From: JAAYAY01 sp964563135
Lineage (GTDB): Bacteria; Planctomycetota; Planctomycetia; Pirellulales; Thermoguttaceae
Reading direction: 5' to 3'
NCBI GenBank assembly: GCA_964563135.1
Contig: CAZLWV010000005.1
Span: 33,358 to 97,357, forward strand
DNA: 64,000 bases
Position 1 is the stretch's first letter. Each line of letters begins with the position of its first letter. Shown here piece by piece: positions 33,147 through 46,900 of this stretch. Made by a program: the position numbers and the translations under genes. The notes beneath the pieces were generated by a model. The model saw nothing but the letters and a program-made list of their open reading frames with translations, was not told the DNA's origin and did not search any database.

Positions 33147-33527
33147 CGATCCGCCTCTTCCCTCAAAACCGGCACAGGATCAACCGTCGCATTGCGGGGC
33201 AGGACTGCATCCTGTTCCGGCAGGTCGAAAACTTGTCCTGCAGGAGTCGCCGTGAGCATTTCCCGCGCAGACATCGAGAACGTACTCCCAGACGCAGCAC
33301 GGGGAATCGAGATACGCCGCCGTGCCAATCCGCAACNNNNNNNNNNCAGGCCCAAATGCCGGCAGCCGGCGGCGCGGAATGAACCGCGCGGCGCCGGCCG
33401 CTCGTGCTCTCTCACCGGAGTGTCACCCCCTCCGTAACGTGCAGCCGATCTGTGCCTCCCCGGCACCGCCGGGAAAAACTCCCTCGGGCAGACACTGCCC
33501 GCAGCAGCAGGAGCTTTGGGATCGGCT
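33147..33527. other. Region between dprA and the giant gene, with an assembly gap
   Basis: About 380 bases containing ten Ns at 33337-33346. A minus-strand frame spans the gap and reads up to the dprA start but is antisense to the giant gene at its other end, so it is not accepted. A gene could be hidden in or near the gap. Confidence 0.4.
33337..33346. other. Assembly gap (10 Ns)
   Basis: Ten consecutive Ns in the intergenic region, so the true gap size is unknown. Confidence 0.99.
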
Positions 33528-34958
33528 CTACATGTCGGTCCAATCGTCATCGAGATAGAGCCACTGGTAATCCTCGGCCCGGTCGACCTTGTCGTCTCCT
33601 TCGCTCTCGTAGGCCCTGACCATCTCGAAACCCAGCGCTTCGTAGAGCATGTCTTCAGGGGTGCCACTGACCGCCAGTTGCGCCCACGTCTTTCCGTCGA
33701 TCTCTTTGGCATGCAGCAGATCGTCGGCCGCGGTGGCATGGAACTTGGCCTTGTCGTTGCCGCCGTTCTTCGCCTCGCCGTACACCTCGTCGAAGTAACG
33801 GGCGGTCAGCGAGTAGTCGGACCCGATCATCGTCGTCTTGTGACTGCGGCCGCGCATCTCGTCGTTGCCGACCGTGTCTTCGAGGGTGATGACGTCGTAG
33901 CCCGAACCGGCCGAGGCCAGGACCGTGTTGAATCCCAGGAACTCGATCGCGGTGCGCTCATTCGTCATACGTCCGACACCCTTGGTGAGGTAGAACTCAT
34001 CGTTGTCAGGCGATCCGTAGACGACCGCCAGATCGTTGCCGCCGGACGAGTCGGCGTCGATGGTCTCGAAGTTCTTTGCCCGGGTGTAGTACGTGCCTCC
34101 GTAGAGTTTGCCGAAGAACTGCTCCGCGTCGGCCCAGTCGACCTTGAACTTGTCCTTGCCCGCCGAGCCGTGCATGATCGCCTGGTCGTTTCCTCCGGAG
34201 TGGTCGTTGCCGCTTCGATTGGTCGCATAGCCCAGGGCGGAATGGAACGAGTGGACGATATGCGAGTAGCCTTCGCCTACCAGGCTGGATACCTCCGGGG
34301 CGCTGGTAAACGTGTCGTTACCGGGCGAGTCATACATCTTGGCGAAGTCACGTCCGCCGCCGCTGTAAGCGACAAGGTTTTCGGCCGTAACATCCACGTA
34401 GAACCCGATCTGGTCGTAGGTTTCGCTGCCGGAGTAGAAATCGCCCGAACCGGTCTGGAACACAGCCGACTCATTCGCCTCGCTGCCGAGGAAAGTCGCC
34501 GAGTCGGTGCCGACCCCGCCATCGAAGCTGACGGTCTCGGCAACACCTTCGACGTCGGCGAAGTAGTACTGGGTCCCGTTGATCCGCACGTAGTGGCTGC
34601 TGGCCACCTCGAACTCGAAGGTGTCGTCCTGATCGGTTCCGAACACCGTGACTGCGGCCCCATCAACGCTCACGAGGTTCGTGAGCCGCAGATCGACATC
34701 GGCTGCGGTACCCATCAGCTTCAGGTACAGGCTGGCACCGGCAGCGACCTGGAAATCCGTGCCGTCGCTCGGGCCGTCGGCCAGGGCGGCGATCGCATTG
34801 CCGTCGGCACCGAACAGGGCCGCGGAGGCAGTGCTCGCACCGGTGCCTCCCAACTCCACGGTGAGCAGGCCGCCGTGGGCCGCCGTGAGCAGGAACCAGA
34901 GATCGCCTGCCGACAGATCCAGATCGGCCAGATTGTCGGAGAAATCCACCGTACCGAG
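33528..34958 (-). other. Asp/Gly-rich repeat C-terminus of the giant protein
   Basis: Residues about 6443-6919. Recurrent GxDxA and GNDxF units, for example SPGNDTFTSAPE, SGGNDQAIMHGSAGKDKF, SGGNDLAVVYGSPDNDEFY, VGNDEMRGRSHKTTMIG and GGNDKAKFHATAADDLLHA, resemble degenerate beta-roll repeats that may bind calcium. The protein ends acidic (YLDDDWTDM). Confidence 0.6.
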
Positions 34959-37900
34959 GTTGTTGACCACGTTGAGCGTGGCGGTCGCCTCGTCGGTGCC
35001 GCCGTCGTCATCGGCCACGGTGGCCACGATGGTGTACTGGCCGCTGGCGGCATAGGTGTGGCTCGCTTCGTAGGTTCCTGCCTCCTCATCGACGGTCGCT
35101 TCCGACGTTATCCCGTCGTCCCAGACGATGGAGACGGTATGCGTGTCCTGCTCGCCCGCATCGCTGAACGTGCCCGTGAGGGTCACCGCCTGGCCCGCGC
35201 CGATGAGGCTCTGGCCATTGATGGTGACCACCGCAGCAAGCGCCGGATTGCCGGCGGCGGGATCGGCGTTAACGACGGTCAGGATTTCGTTGACGGTGTC
35301 CGTGCCGCCGTCGTCGTCGGTAACCGTAAGCCCGATCTGGTAAACACCGTCGTCGGCCGGCGTGAAACTCAGGCTCTGGTTGCTGCCGGACGCAACTTCC
35401 GTCCCGCCGCGAGTGACCGTCCATGCGAAGGTGTGGGTGTCGTCAAGACCCGGATCGCTGACCAGGGCGCTGATATTGACGGCCTGACCTTCGGCCGGGC
35501 TGGCTGGCAGTCCATCGATGGAGGCCGTCGGATCGACGTTGGCAACGGTCAGCGTGGTCGTCTGGATGTCGCTCAAGCCGGCGCCATCCTTCACACGCAG
35601 GGCGATGGTGCGCGTGGCCACGTTGTCGTTGAACGTGACCGAAGGCTGAGCGCCGGTCATGTCCGCGTTGAACGTCGCGCCGTCGTAGTCGAGATCCCAC
35701 TCGTAGCTCGTGATCGCCACATCGTCGCTGGACCCGGTTCCATCAAGGACCAGAGCCGTGCCTTCCGACACCGTGTACGGCCCTCCCGCGTCGGCCGACG
35801 GGGCCATGTTGGAGACGATCGTCACGGTGGTCACGTCCTCGTCGAGCAGGCCTCCCTGTGCGTCCTGCACTTGCAGGCGGATGGTATGCAGCTGATCGGC
35901 GGAGAACCAGCCCGCGGCGCGGTTTACCGTCGGGCCGGTGGCATCGTCGAACGAGCCGTCGTTGTCGAGATCCCACCGGTAGGCGGCGATGCTGTCGCCG
36001 TAATCCTGATCGGGATCCGAACTCTCGCCGGCATTCAGGACGATCGCCTGATCGAGGCCGAAAACGTAGGGCCCGCCGGCGTCGGCCACCGGGGCCCGGT
36101 TGCCCAGGCTGACGCTGACGGTGACCGTGAAGATATCGGTCTTCGCCGGCACGTTGTTGTCGGTAACGCGGAGCGCGACCTCATACTGGCCGAACTTGGA
36201 GAAGCCGTGGGAGGTGGTCTGCCCTTCGGCGTCCACGTCGAAACTGACGCCGTTGTAGTTGAAGTCCCACTGATAGCTGACGATATCGTAATCCGGGTGC
36301 GGATTGGCCGACCCGCTCGCATCGAACGCCACGCTCGTGTTGCAGGCCACCGGGTTCGGCGCGGCCGTGAACACGGCGTTTGGAGCGTTCTCGGAGATCG
36401 TGAACGAATCCGTGGCCGTGTCCTCATTTCCGAACCGGTCGGTGACAGTCAGCGAAACGGGAATCGGGCTGCCGTCGCTCGGGAGGCCCAGAGACACCAG
36501 CTCGGCCGCAGTGAGGGCCACCGTGGCCTGATCCACACCGACCAGATGCTGTCCGCCGACCGTCCAGGCATACGAGACGATCGCATCGCCGAAGGCCGCA
36601 TCCGGATCGAACGAGGCGGAACCGTCGAGCGTGATCCCCTCACCCGCTTCGATGGCGTCGGGCGCGGAGATGCTGGCCTCGGGATCCTGGTTCCCTTCGC
36701 TGACCGTGATGCTGATCGTGGTCGTGGCGGTCTTCGCCGGCAGATTGTCGTCGGTCACCCGCAACGAAACCAGGTACGTCTGGTACATCGGGAAGGTGAC
36801 GTTTTCCACGACGCCCGCGCCGGGGTCGGTCAAGGCGTTTTGAACCGTCTCGAATGTGCCGTCGCCGTTGAAATCCCATTCGTACTTGACGATCTGGCGA
36901 TCAGGCCGCCCGGCCGTCGAGCCGTCTCCCCACACGGAATCGATGCCGTAGAAGTCGACCGGTGTCGTGCGGCCTACCACGCCGTCGGCATCGTCGATGT
37001 TGATGACCGCCGTCGGCACATTCGTGAAGATCACCAACCGGCTGGTGTCCGTCCCGGCCAGGCCGAACTCGTCGGTCACCTTCAGGGAGATCGTGTGGGG
37101 GCCAAGAGCGTCCACGCCCAGTCCCTCGAGTTGGCTCCACGTCAGGGTCGGGGTTGCTCCCGTGGCGTCGTCGAACAGGCCATCGTTGTCCAGATCCCAC
37201 TGGTAGCTGACGATCGAGTCGCCCTGGGCAGCGTCCGGATCGTACGACGCGGAGCCGTCGAGCGTGAGGCTTCGGTCGACATCCAGGAAGTAAGCGTCTT
37301 CGCCCAGGTAGACGCTCGGTCCGCCGGCGTCGGCGACCGGGCTGCTGTTTCCCTCGCTCACGAAGATCGTGACCTCCGCGATGTCGGAGGTGCCGGCGTC
37401 GTCGGTGGCGCGGACGGCGACACGGTAGGTGCCGAACTGCCCGAAGGCATGGGTTGCGGTCGGCGAGGTGGTTCCCGCGGCCGCATCCGGTACAAACGTG
37501 GCCCCGTCGTAGTCGAAGTCCCATTCGTAGGTGACGATCTCACGATCGGGATGCGGGTTGTCGGAACCGCTGGCGTCGAAGGCCAGTTCAAAGCCGCATG
37601 CCACGGTGTTGTCCGAATCGTTGACGACCAGGTCGGCAAACACGGCGTTGCTGTGCACGCTGAGCGTGGTCTCCACGACGGTGGACCAGTCCGCGCTCAC
37701 GGCGCCCGTTATTGCCTTGTCCTGCACCTGCAGCGTGAGCCGGTACTCCGTGCCGAGCGCGAGATTCCAGCCGTTCAGATCGTTCCACGTCAGTGCATAC
37801 GTCGGAACGCTGGCGGTCAAGGTCTGGTCGCCAATGCCCGTCTCGAGGACCCAGCGGTAGCTGGTGATGGCGTCGCCCGCGGCCTGGTTGAGGTCGTAGG

Positions 37901-40900
37901 AACCGCTGGCGTCGAGCACGATGCCGCTTCCCGCAGCCACCCGGTACGGTCCACCCGGATTGGCAACCGGCAGCACGTCGCCCTGGCTGACGACGATCTG
38001 GATCGGGGCGTCAAGGTAATCGCGCCGGACAGGCGTGTTGTTGTCCGTCACCCGCAACGTGGCGTAATAGACGCCGAACTGGCTGTAGGTGTACGATGCC
38101 TGGCCGAAGTCAGCGGCCGCCGGATCGCTCTGAGCCAGATCGAAGGTCCCGTTGTTGTCGAAGTCCCAATCGTAACGGACGATTGCGCGATCGAGTTGGC
38201 TGTTCCAGCTATGGTCGGTCACGTCGTTGGGATCCCGGTCGTGCCAGGAATTGGTTCCGTCAAACTGGACGGCTGTCCCCGGCGCGATCACGTAGGCCGA
38301 CGCATCGGCCACCGCATGGGGCTGGTTCTCGTGGATGTACACCGAGGTGGAAGTCGTATCGGTTTCGCCCAGACTGTCGGTAACCCGCAACTGGACGCTG
38401 TTGACCGCGTAGCCCTCGCCCGCTGCCGGGATCGCCAGCCCGATATTCACCAACTGGACGTACGTCAGCGGGGCCTGCTTGCCCTGGAAATCGTAGATTC
38501 CGTCGTTGTTGAGGTCCCACTCCCACTTGACGATGCTGTCGCCCCAACTGGCCGGGTTTGTTCCTGCGGCCGGATCGTCGTAGGCCGATGCGGAACCGTC
38601 CAGGGTCAGCCCGGTGTTGACGTTGATCACGTACGGGCCGCCGGCATCGGCCAGCGGAACATGATTGCCGGCCGTCACGGTGATCGTTCGGCTGTACATG
38701 GCCGTCTTGGCCGGGCTGTTGCTGTCGGTCACCCGCATCACGGCCGTGTACGTGCCGAACCGCGTGTAGGCATGCGTGGTATCGCCGAAACCGGCCGACA
38801 AGGCCAGCGCTGTATCGATCGAGCCGTCCTGCCGCACGGCGGTCTGCACCTCGTCGGCGACAAACGTGCCGTCGTAATCGAAGTCCCACTCGTAGGTCAC
38901 AAGGTACTTGTCGAACCCGATGTCGGCTCCGCGGTCATGCGTCGACTTGTTGTCGAACACGATCGTCTGGTCGGGGGCGTAGGCCGCGGGTGAACCGCCG
39001 CTTTCGCTGGCAACGTCGAACGCGGCATGGATCTCGTTGTCGAAAATATACAGTTCCGCGCTTGCTCCCTCGACAACCTGGCCGAAACGGTCGACCACGG
39101 TACTGACAGCGCCGTAGCTGTCGATCACCCGCAGATAGACCGGCAACGCCACTTCGGGGCGAGGTTGCGGCACCTGGATGATGTCGGACCACGGCCACTC
39201 GATGACGTCGATCGCGTTGGGCGTCTCGAATTCGGGATTGAAGTAGGTCCGTTCGTCGGCCGGATCGTAGGGCAGGCTGGGATCATAGGTAAAATCCCAC
39301 TGGTACCAGACGATGGCATCCGGCGGGATATCGACATCCGTGGAACCGGAACCGTCAAGCCAGAGATCCTGATCGGTATTGATCCAATACGGTCCACCGG
39401 CATTCGCCACCGGAGCCGCGTCGACAAAGACCGCGTAATCTTCCACCTCGCCGTCAGCAGCCATTCCCGTTGGAGTCAATGGATTGCCGTCGGCATCCTT
39501 GCCGTCGCTGGTGATGCGGACCCGGGCGTACGCTGTACCGGAATAACCCATGTCGGGCACGTCGAATTCGAACCGTTGCGTGCCGCTCGCGACCGGGGAC
39601 GAAACCACATGCTCCGCCGTGGCGTTGTCCCAAGCGCCGTTGCCGTTGAAATCGATCCACACGTCGACGAAACCTCCGTTGGGCGCGACGATGTCGACCC
39701 AGGCCTTCTGGTCGGCCGGATTGTCGATTCTGAAGGGGGTGCTGAAGGTGACACCGTCCTCGTCGTCCTGTGCGTCGTAGAGATCGTCGCCCACCGCTCC
39801 CGTGCTCGCAGCACCGTCGCGATCGTGATCGACGAGTGTTCCCAGATAGGGACCGGTCACATCGACCAGATGGCGCGCACCATTGCTGGCCCATACAGTC
39901 CCATAGGCATTCGGCGCATCGCCGTAGTCCATGGGCAGGATCCGCACCTGGTAGTCCTCCACCTCGCCGGAGAACGCCGCGCCGGTGGGACTGGCCTGCC
40001 AGCTGAGCGCTTCCGCGGTGCTGACCACGCGGAAACGGGCGAAGACGGTCCCGGGATTGATTTGATTGGGAACGTGGAAGGTGAAGGTCTGCGGCCCGTC
40101 GGCAGCAGCGACCAGGACCCCGGAAACAATCTGCTCGCTGGCCAGCCAGTTGCCGTCCCAGTCGAAGTCGATCCAACCGTACACGACCCCGTCGGCGTTG
40201 TTGACGTCGATGGTCACCGAGTAGTCTTCGCCGGGGATCAGTGCAGGCAGCCCCGCAAATTGGGTCCCCGTGGAGTCGTTGAACCAGATGCCGTCCTCGT
40301 CGTCGCCGTTGTGATCGATGGGCAAGGTGGGATCGGTCGTTTCCGAATCGTCGCCCAGGGCGTCCGGGCTTCGATGGGCCTCGGCGTCGTGGTCGACCCT
40401 GTTGCCCAACCGCGGACCGTCGCTGGTGATCATGTGGCCGGTCGGCGTGGTGCTGGAATCCGGGGCATCGCCGAAATCGACCTCGTGGATTATGACCACG
40501 TGGTCTTCCACTTCGCCGCTCAGGGCGAGCCCATCCGGACCGAGCGGATTGCCCGACACATCCAGCCCGTTGGAGGTGATGCGGAAACGTGCGAACGTGT
40601 TGCCGGTGTAGGCATCCTCAGCGATCTGCACGAGAATCGGGTCGCCCGGATTGACCAGTTTGCTGAAGGGATGCTCGTCGGCCTCGAAGACGCCGTTCTG
40701 GTCGAAGTCGATCCAGACATCGAGATACGCGGACTCGGACACCGTGATACTCAAGGGTGCCAGGTAACCGGGAATCAGGTTGTTCGGCACAAGGGCCTCG
40801 TCCTCGTCGTCGCTGCCGCCGAGGTCGTCGCCGTCGGCCCCCGCGCTGGGCTGCCCGTTCAAATCGGCGTCGGCGAGAGCATTGATCGTCGGTCCGGCAA

Positions 40901-43900
40901 TCACGTGCCGGGCACCGTTCCTGATCACGACGCCGTTGGCGTCTCTTTCGTACACGGTCCCAAAACTGTCCGGCGCGTCGCCGTAGTCCATCGGATGGTC
41001 GACCACGTTGATCACGTAGTCTTCCACTTCGCCGTCGGAGGCTTCCCCGGCAACCGACTTGACTTCGTCCAGCACGCTCCCGAAGCGGAAGCGGGCCATC
41101 ACCATGCCGTCCACTCCTGCGGGAACCGGCAGGTTCAGCAACGTCTCACCGTCGCCAACCTGGATCACCTGGTAGAAATCACCGTTGATACCGGTTCCAC
41201 TGCTCGGATCGTAGTCGAACTTGCCGTCCTGGCCGAAGTCGAACCAGGCGGCAACGTAGGCCTGGTTGCCGTACTTGGCCTGCAGGGCCGAGTTGCCCAT
41301 CGTCACGTTGATCTTCACCGTATCATTTTCGCCGGCAGCCATGGTGCTGCTGGAGAACATGACGCCGTCGTCCATTGGATCGATCGAGGCCGTTGTCGAG
41401 GTGGTGGCGTCCGTCTCCGAGGTAACGCCTGCTCCAAGGTAGAAATCCCGCCAGATGACGTGTCGCGGACCGTTGCTGGACTGGAGTACCTTGTAGGAAT
41501 CCGGCGCGTCGCCGAAGTCGAGCCCGGCCAGCGAGATCCGGAAGACAGTCATCCCCAGGAATGGAGCGGTGAAACGGTTCGGCAGAAGCGGATTGTTGGC
41601 CCGGTCGCGGATCGTCTGGTCGACCACGATCGTGTAATCGAAACCCTGCGGCCAGACGCCGGACAGGGGCACCAGGTCGATCGTATCGTTGGTGGCGTTG
41701 TAGACGAACTTGTAGTCCACGCCCTCGACCAGTTCGGGATCGCGGGTACCCACGTCGGCATAGGTCGCCTCGTTGAGGTCCCGATAGAGATGGATCGCGG
41801 TCTTCACGACGCTGCTGTCGTCGATGCCCACGCCGTCGGTGTCTGCCAACTGGATCGTGAACTTCAGAACCACCTCATTCACCAGCTTGATGTCGTGCGG
41901 GTCCGGGTTGCGGTCCGTAAGCGCCGTATCGGCCGGATCGGTCTTGTCCTTGGGATCGGTGATCCTCGCCGTCGGGGCCACGAAGTCCACGCGGTCGATG
42001 GCTCCACGGTCGCTGAACACATTCTGACCGAGGCCGGAATCGGACGATACCGAAAGATCATCGCGCCGCAACTGCCCGTACAGATCGATCTCGGGCGCCA
42101 GAATCGGAGAAAGCGGAATGCCGATGGGGGCCAGAATGCGGTTGTAGTAGTCCGCGCGGTCTTCCATCTTGTTCAGCGAACTGTCGATCGCCTCCGAGCC
42201 TTGATCGGGATAGAAGTTGCCTCCCGCAGCATCGACAAACAGCGGTTCGCCCGGCTGCAACTGCACGTCGAAGGTGCCCAGGCTGATGCCTTGCACGTTC
42301 TGCCCGTTGTTCTGGTACAGGGTGGCGCCGAGTACGGTATTGTTTGCCGACGCGACATCGGCCACCCGGATCCCCACGCTCAAGCCGGCCACGATGTTGT
42401 TCAGCAGGGTGGGACCGGCGTTGTTCTGAACCAGGATTCCCGTTCCGGTGGGCGTGCCGACCTGGCCGAAGATGGTGTTGTTGACGATCCGCCCGAAGGG
42501 AATCGCCCCCGTGGGCGTGCCCGTGTCGCCGCTGAACAGGATCCCGCCGTCGCCGCTGTAGGCGATCAGGTTGTTCTCGATCATGATCCCCGGCACGAGC
42601 TGGTTGGGTTCGTTGATCGATCGTCCCGATGCCGGGTGCGGGTTGTTCGAGGTGACGTCGCGGGCACCCGGAGCCACGTAGATCCCGTATCCCGCCGAAT
42701 TCGTGATGCTGTTGGCGGCCAGGATCACCTGCCCCTTCTGCCGCTCGTGGTTCTTGTCGCCAAGATCGGTCTGAACAACCGTTACCTTGTCGGCCTGAGC
42801 CGAGGCCTTGTTGCTGAACGATCCCGACTTGATGAACACGCCCGTGTCATAGATACTGTCGCCAACGTCCGAAACGACCAGCTTCATGACATACTGTCCG
42901 GCCGGCAACCCGATGACCTTCGCCGTCAGCACATTCGTGAATCCGTCGTATCCCAAGTCGTTGAGGAAGCTTCCACCGTCGTTCGGAGAATTGTTGTTGT
43001 AGTATTCCTCGTTGGCAGCATTGGCTGCGCCGTAGGGATCGCCGCCGTTGATCGTATCGATCGAGATTGGGGTGGTCGTGCCCGGAACCAGGGCAATATT
43101 CCGTTGCGGATAGACGGTACCGCCATAACCCTCGATGAAGAACCCGAACACATCGTTGAAGCCCGAATACACGTATTCGTTATACTCTTCGGAGGCAAAC
43201 ACGAAGTCGAAAAACAGGTCACCTCCGGGGAAATCAAAGGCGAATTGCAGTGCGCTCGTGTCCAGAGTGGTGACGCCAAACTCTGCATTCAGATCCGCAT
43301 CGCCCGATAGGGAAGCCTGTCCTGTGGAGTATTCCGCACTGTTCGGACCGGCGGCATTGGCAACACTTCCGCTGGTCAGCAGGATCCCCGAATTGGTTCC
43401 GTCGCTCCAGAACCCGGACGAGGCACTTCCACCGATGTAGCTGGCACTGCCCGTAATCAGCGAGACTCCGGGGCCCAGAATCTCCGTGACCAGCAGGTCG
43501 GCTGCGTTCGGGGCAGCGGCATTGACCGTCCCCGTGATCTGGACCGGGCCTTTGGGGAAGTCGATCGCAACCAGCCCTGCGCTGCTCACCGGGCCGTAGA
43601 TGGTGTAGTCCAGACCTTTAACGGCGGTTGCCCCGAACAGGTCGATCTCGTTGCTGGTCTCGATCGAAGTGCCGCTGACATCGAAGTCAGCGACACCGAC
43701 GACCGCGTCCAGGACCTCCTTGGCCATCCTTGCCGCGGACCACGTGGCGTTGTAGTAGATCGGGATCTGGTCGCCGAAGCCGCCGCGAATGGTCTCGTCA
43801 AGGAAGATGAACTCCTTGACCACAACGCCGTCGCTGATCGTAAACGTGTCGCGATGGATGATCTTCGCGGCAGCGGGTATCTGGACGGTGATACCCTGGG

Positions 43901-46900
43901 CAAGCCGGTCATTGGTGTCCAGGGCCTGCTGCAGCGTGGTCGACGGGACCCTGTGGTCAAACTGGGCGAAATCCTCTCCGCGGCGGATCTCCAACTGGTA
44001 GTCGCCCACGGTCACCATGTCGCTTGGAATCGGGTTCAGCGTGAAGCCGGTGACACCCGACGTGGCCGCGGTGACCAGCTCTCCACGCTCGCTGAAACCG
44101 ACGATCAGATCGTCGATGAACACCCCCTCGAAATGGTTCTCCCGATTGCGGTTCACGTTCCGGTATCGGGTGTTGCTGTCGCCGGGGTATGTCTTGTTGG
44201 TCACGTCTCCGGTCAACGCATCGCTGTAGCCCAGCGGACCAGGACTGGTGACATCATATCCGAACAATCGCATCGAATATCCAAGTGCCGTGTCGCGTTT
44301 GATGGTCGTTTCATAGGGGTTGACGTGCTGTACCCCCGCGCCGGTGGTCGAGACAACCTCGGTGTAGTCGCCGTGGAGAGTCACCTCTTCGCCGTCTGCT
44401 GTGGCGGTTACACGGAAACCGCTGCTGGCATGGTAGTTGTTGATGGCCGTTTCGATGGCCGCGGCAACGTCGTCTGCCGTGACGGCGCTGCTGATGTTCA
44501 CCGCGATGTTGCCGGTTCCAACTCCGCCGACCTTGTTGAATTCGAAGGTCACGGTCTGGTACTCGCCGCGGGCGTCCACTCCCCTGATCCGGAACCGGCT
44601 GCCATCGACAGTCGTCGCGGCGTCAGCCGCCTGGAGGAGGTCGGCGCCGCTGAAACGCTGGTTGACCACCTTGGTGATCACCTTGGCGACCTCGGTACTG
44701 TCCATGTCGCCGTTCAAGGGAACGGAAAGAGCTCCGGTCGTCGAGAGCGAACCGGGGGCATCGCCCAGAATGACCACGTCTCCTTGGGAATCGTAGGGAT
44801 AGACCGTATACGGCGAAGCCGTCTGCGTCACACCGACGGCGCCTTTGAGGAAGATGCGGTTCTCGTCCGTGATCGGCGTGATCTGCAGACCATGAGTCAC
44901 CACGGCGTTGTTGATGGCCGTAACAATCGATACAACCACTTCCGCCGTGGAAAGGCCGGCCGCAATCGGGATCGTCACATGGCTTGAACTCGTCGTACCC
45001 GCAGTTCCGCCGTCCTCGTGTTTCGGGTTGTCAAACTCGAAAGTCACAACGTGTCCGAGCCCGTCGTTGATCGTGAACGTCTCCTCATCGTGAATCCAGG
45101 TCCCGGCCGCGTTTGGAATCCACAGGGCGTGGCCCATGTCGAATTCGAAGACTTGATTGCCGATACGGAACCGCCCGTCGTTGCTCAGGTTGTACCAGTC
45201 GGCTGACGCCACTCCGACCGGTGTCGCAGGAATCTCTCCATCGGCCATCTTCGTGGCGGCCACGGCGGCCAGATAGTTGCCGCTGCCGGCATCGGCGCCC
45301 ACATACATGTCGGCAGCCGTGGAGAAGTCGAACCGCACGCGGACCTCCGACTGGCCGGCAAAATTGGTCAGGTCGATGCAGGCCTGCCGCCAGGAATCCG
45401 TATTCTCCAGCAACTCCTGCTCTTCGATGTCGCTGGTGAAATTGACCGACGTATCGACGTTGGTCGCCGCCAGTTCCCAATTGGCACCGTCGGCCGACAC
45501 GTAGACCTTGAAACCGTCGAAATCGTCGTTGTCGGTTCCTCCCTCAGTTTCCAGAAAGTACGTGAAGTAGAGGACAGGCCGGTCGCCTGGATCGTAACCC
45601 TCGAGACTGAAGGCGTCGGTGGTCAGGCTGCCCAGGCCTCCGCCCGGCAGATCGTAGGTGGAAAATGCCTCGTTGTTGATATCGATGGCCGACCCGGTCG
45701 GTTCGATGAAGTTCGCGGCGCCGGGCTGGGCGGCGAGCGTTGCCGAATCCTCGGGATCCTCGAGGCCGAAATAATAGCTGGTGCCCCCCGAAACCGTGTT
45801 GTTGCGTGTCAGGTCAGGTGTGGCATTGATTCCGTGCCCGGAATCGGTACTACGGCGGTTGGTTTCGTTCCAGAGATTGAAGTCAATCGGCGAGAAGGTG
45901 ATGCCCTTGGCTCCGGTAATGCCGCTGGAAACACTGCTCTCGCCACCTAAGAAGACCGGCTGCAATTCCCCCTCTGTGTTCAGGGCGTAGATCGTTCCGT
46001 TGCTGGCGACAGCAAACAGCACGTTTGCGTAGTCTCCCCCCTCGACCGCATCCGGTCCGGCGCTCAAACCCTGAAAATTGACCGGACTTCCGTCCACAAT
46101 CGTTGCGATGTGAACCAGGGTTGGACCACCACCATTGAATTCGATGTAGGGATAGCCTTGGGAAGGATCGATTGCGTCGAATCCCGAGGCGGTCGGAGTA
46201 TCCACGCGGTAGAAGCCGCCGTTGGAGCTGACCGCGTACAGCGTATTGCCTACATAGGCGATGCCGGTGATCTCGCCTCCGGGGCCCACCCCAGCCACGC
46301 TCAACGGCGGATCGGACTCGGTAAGGTCTACCCCCGCCACATTGCTCAGCACCACCTGCTCGCCCTCGACGGCGGCCGTGGCGATAGAGGGCACAACTGC
46401 CGGGTTGTTGATCGCATTGCTCACCGCTGTGGCCACAGCACTAACCGAAGCGGTGGCCTGCAGCATTATCCGCTGGTTGGCACCGCTGGCGCCGGGGGCG
46501 GAACCGGGCACATGGTAGAACGACGGCGTCCCGCTGAAGTCCGCAGTGCACGAATTGGGATTGAGGAAATTGATGGTAAGTCGATCGCCAAACGTGGCGT
46601 TCGCTTGGCGCGGGGCATAGGAGGCGTAAGTGCCCGAGGAAAAAGCCGCCACAAGGGTCGTGACGATCTGTTGGCCAACCGTGGAAGTAGCCTGCGTCTC
46701 CTCGAAGGAGATCGCCGTTCCGGACGTGGCAAGGCCATAGTCCCCTTCCTGGATGATCGCATCGACGTTGGCCGTGGTAAACGTGATGTCGGTGTCCCCC
46801 GTGAACGTCAACCGGTTGCCGACTGCAACCACGTCGGGGGCGAAGTTCTGCCAGCCGTTGATGGCGGTTGCCACGCCGGCGATCGTGGCCGGAACCGCCG

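Noticed and set aside
33143..33739. Minus-strand frame reading through the gap into the dprA start (ATGA overlap)
   Set aside because: Most of it is antisense or alternate frame of the giant gene, and the part next to dprA shows no family. The N run also makes the frame unreliable.
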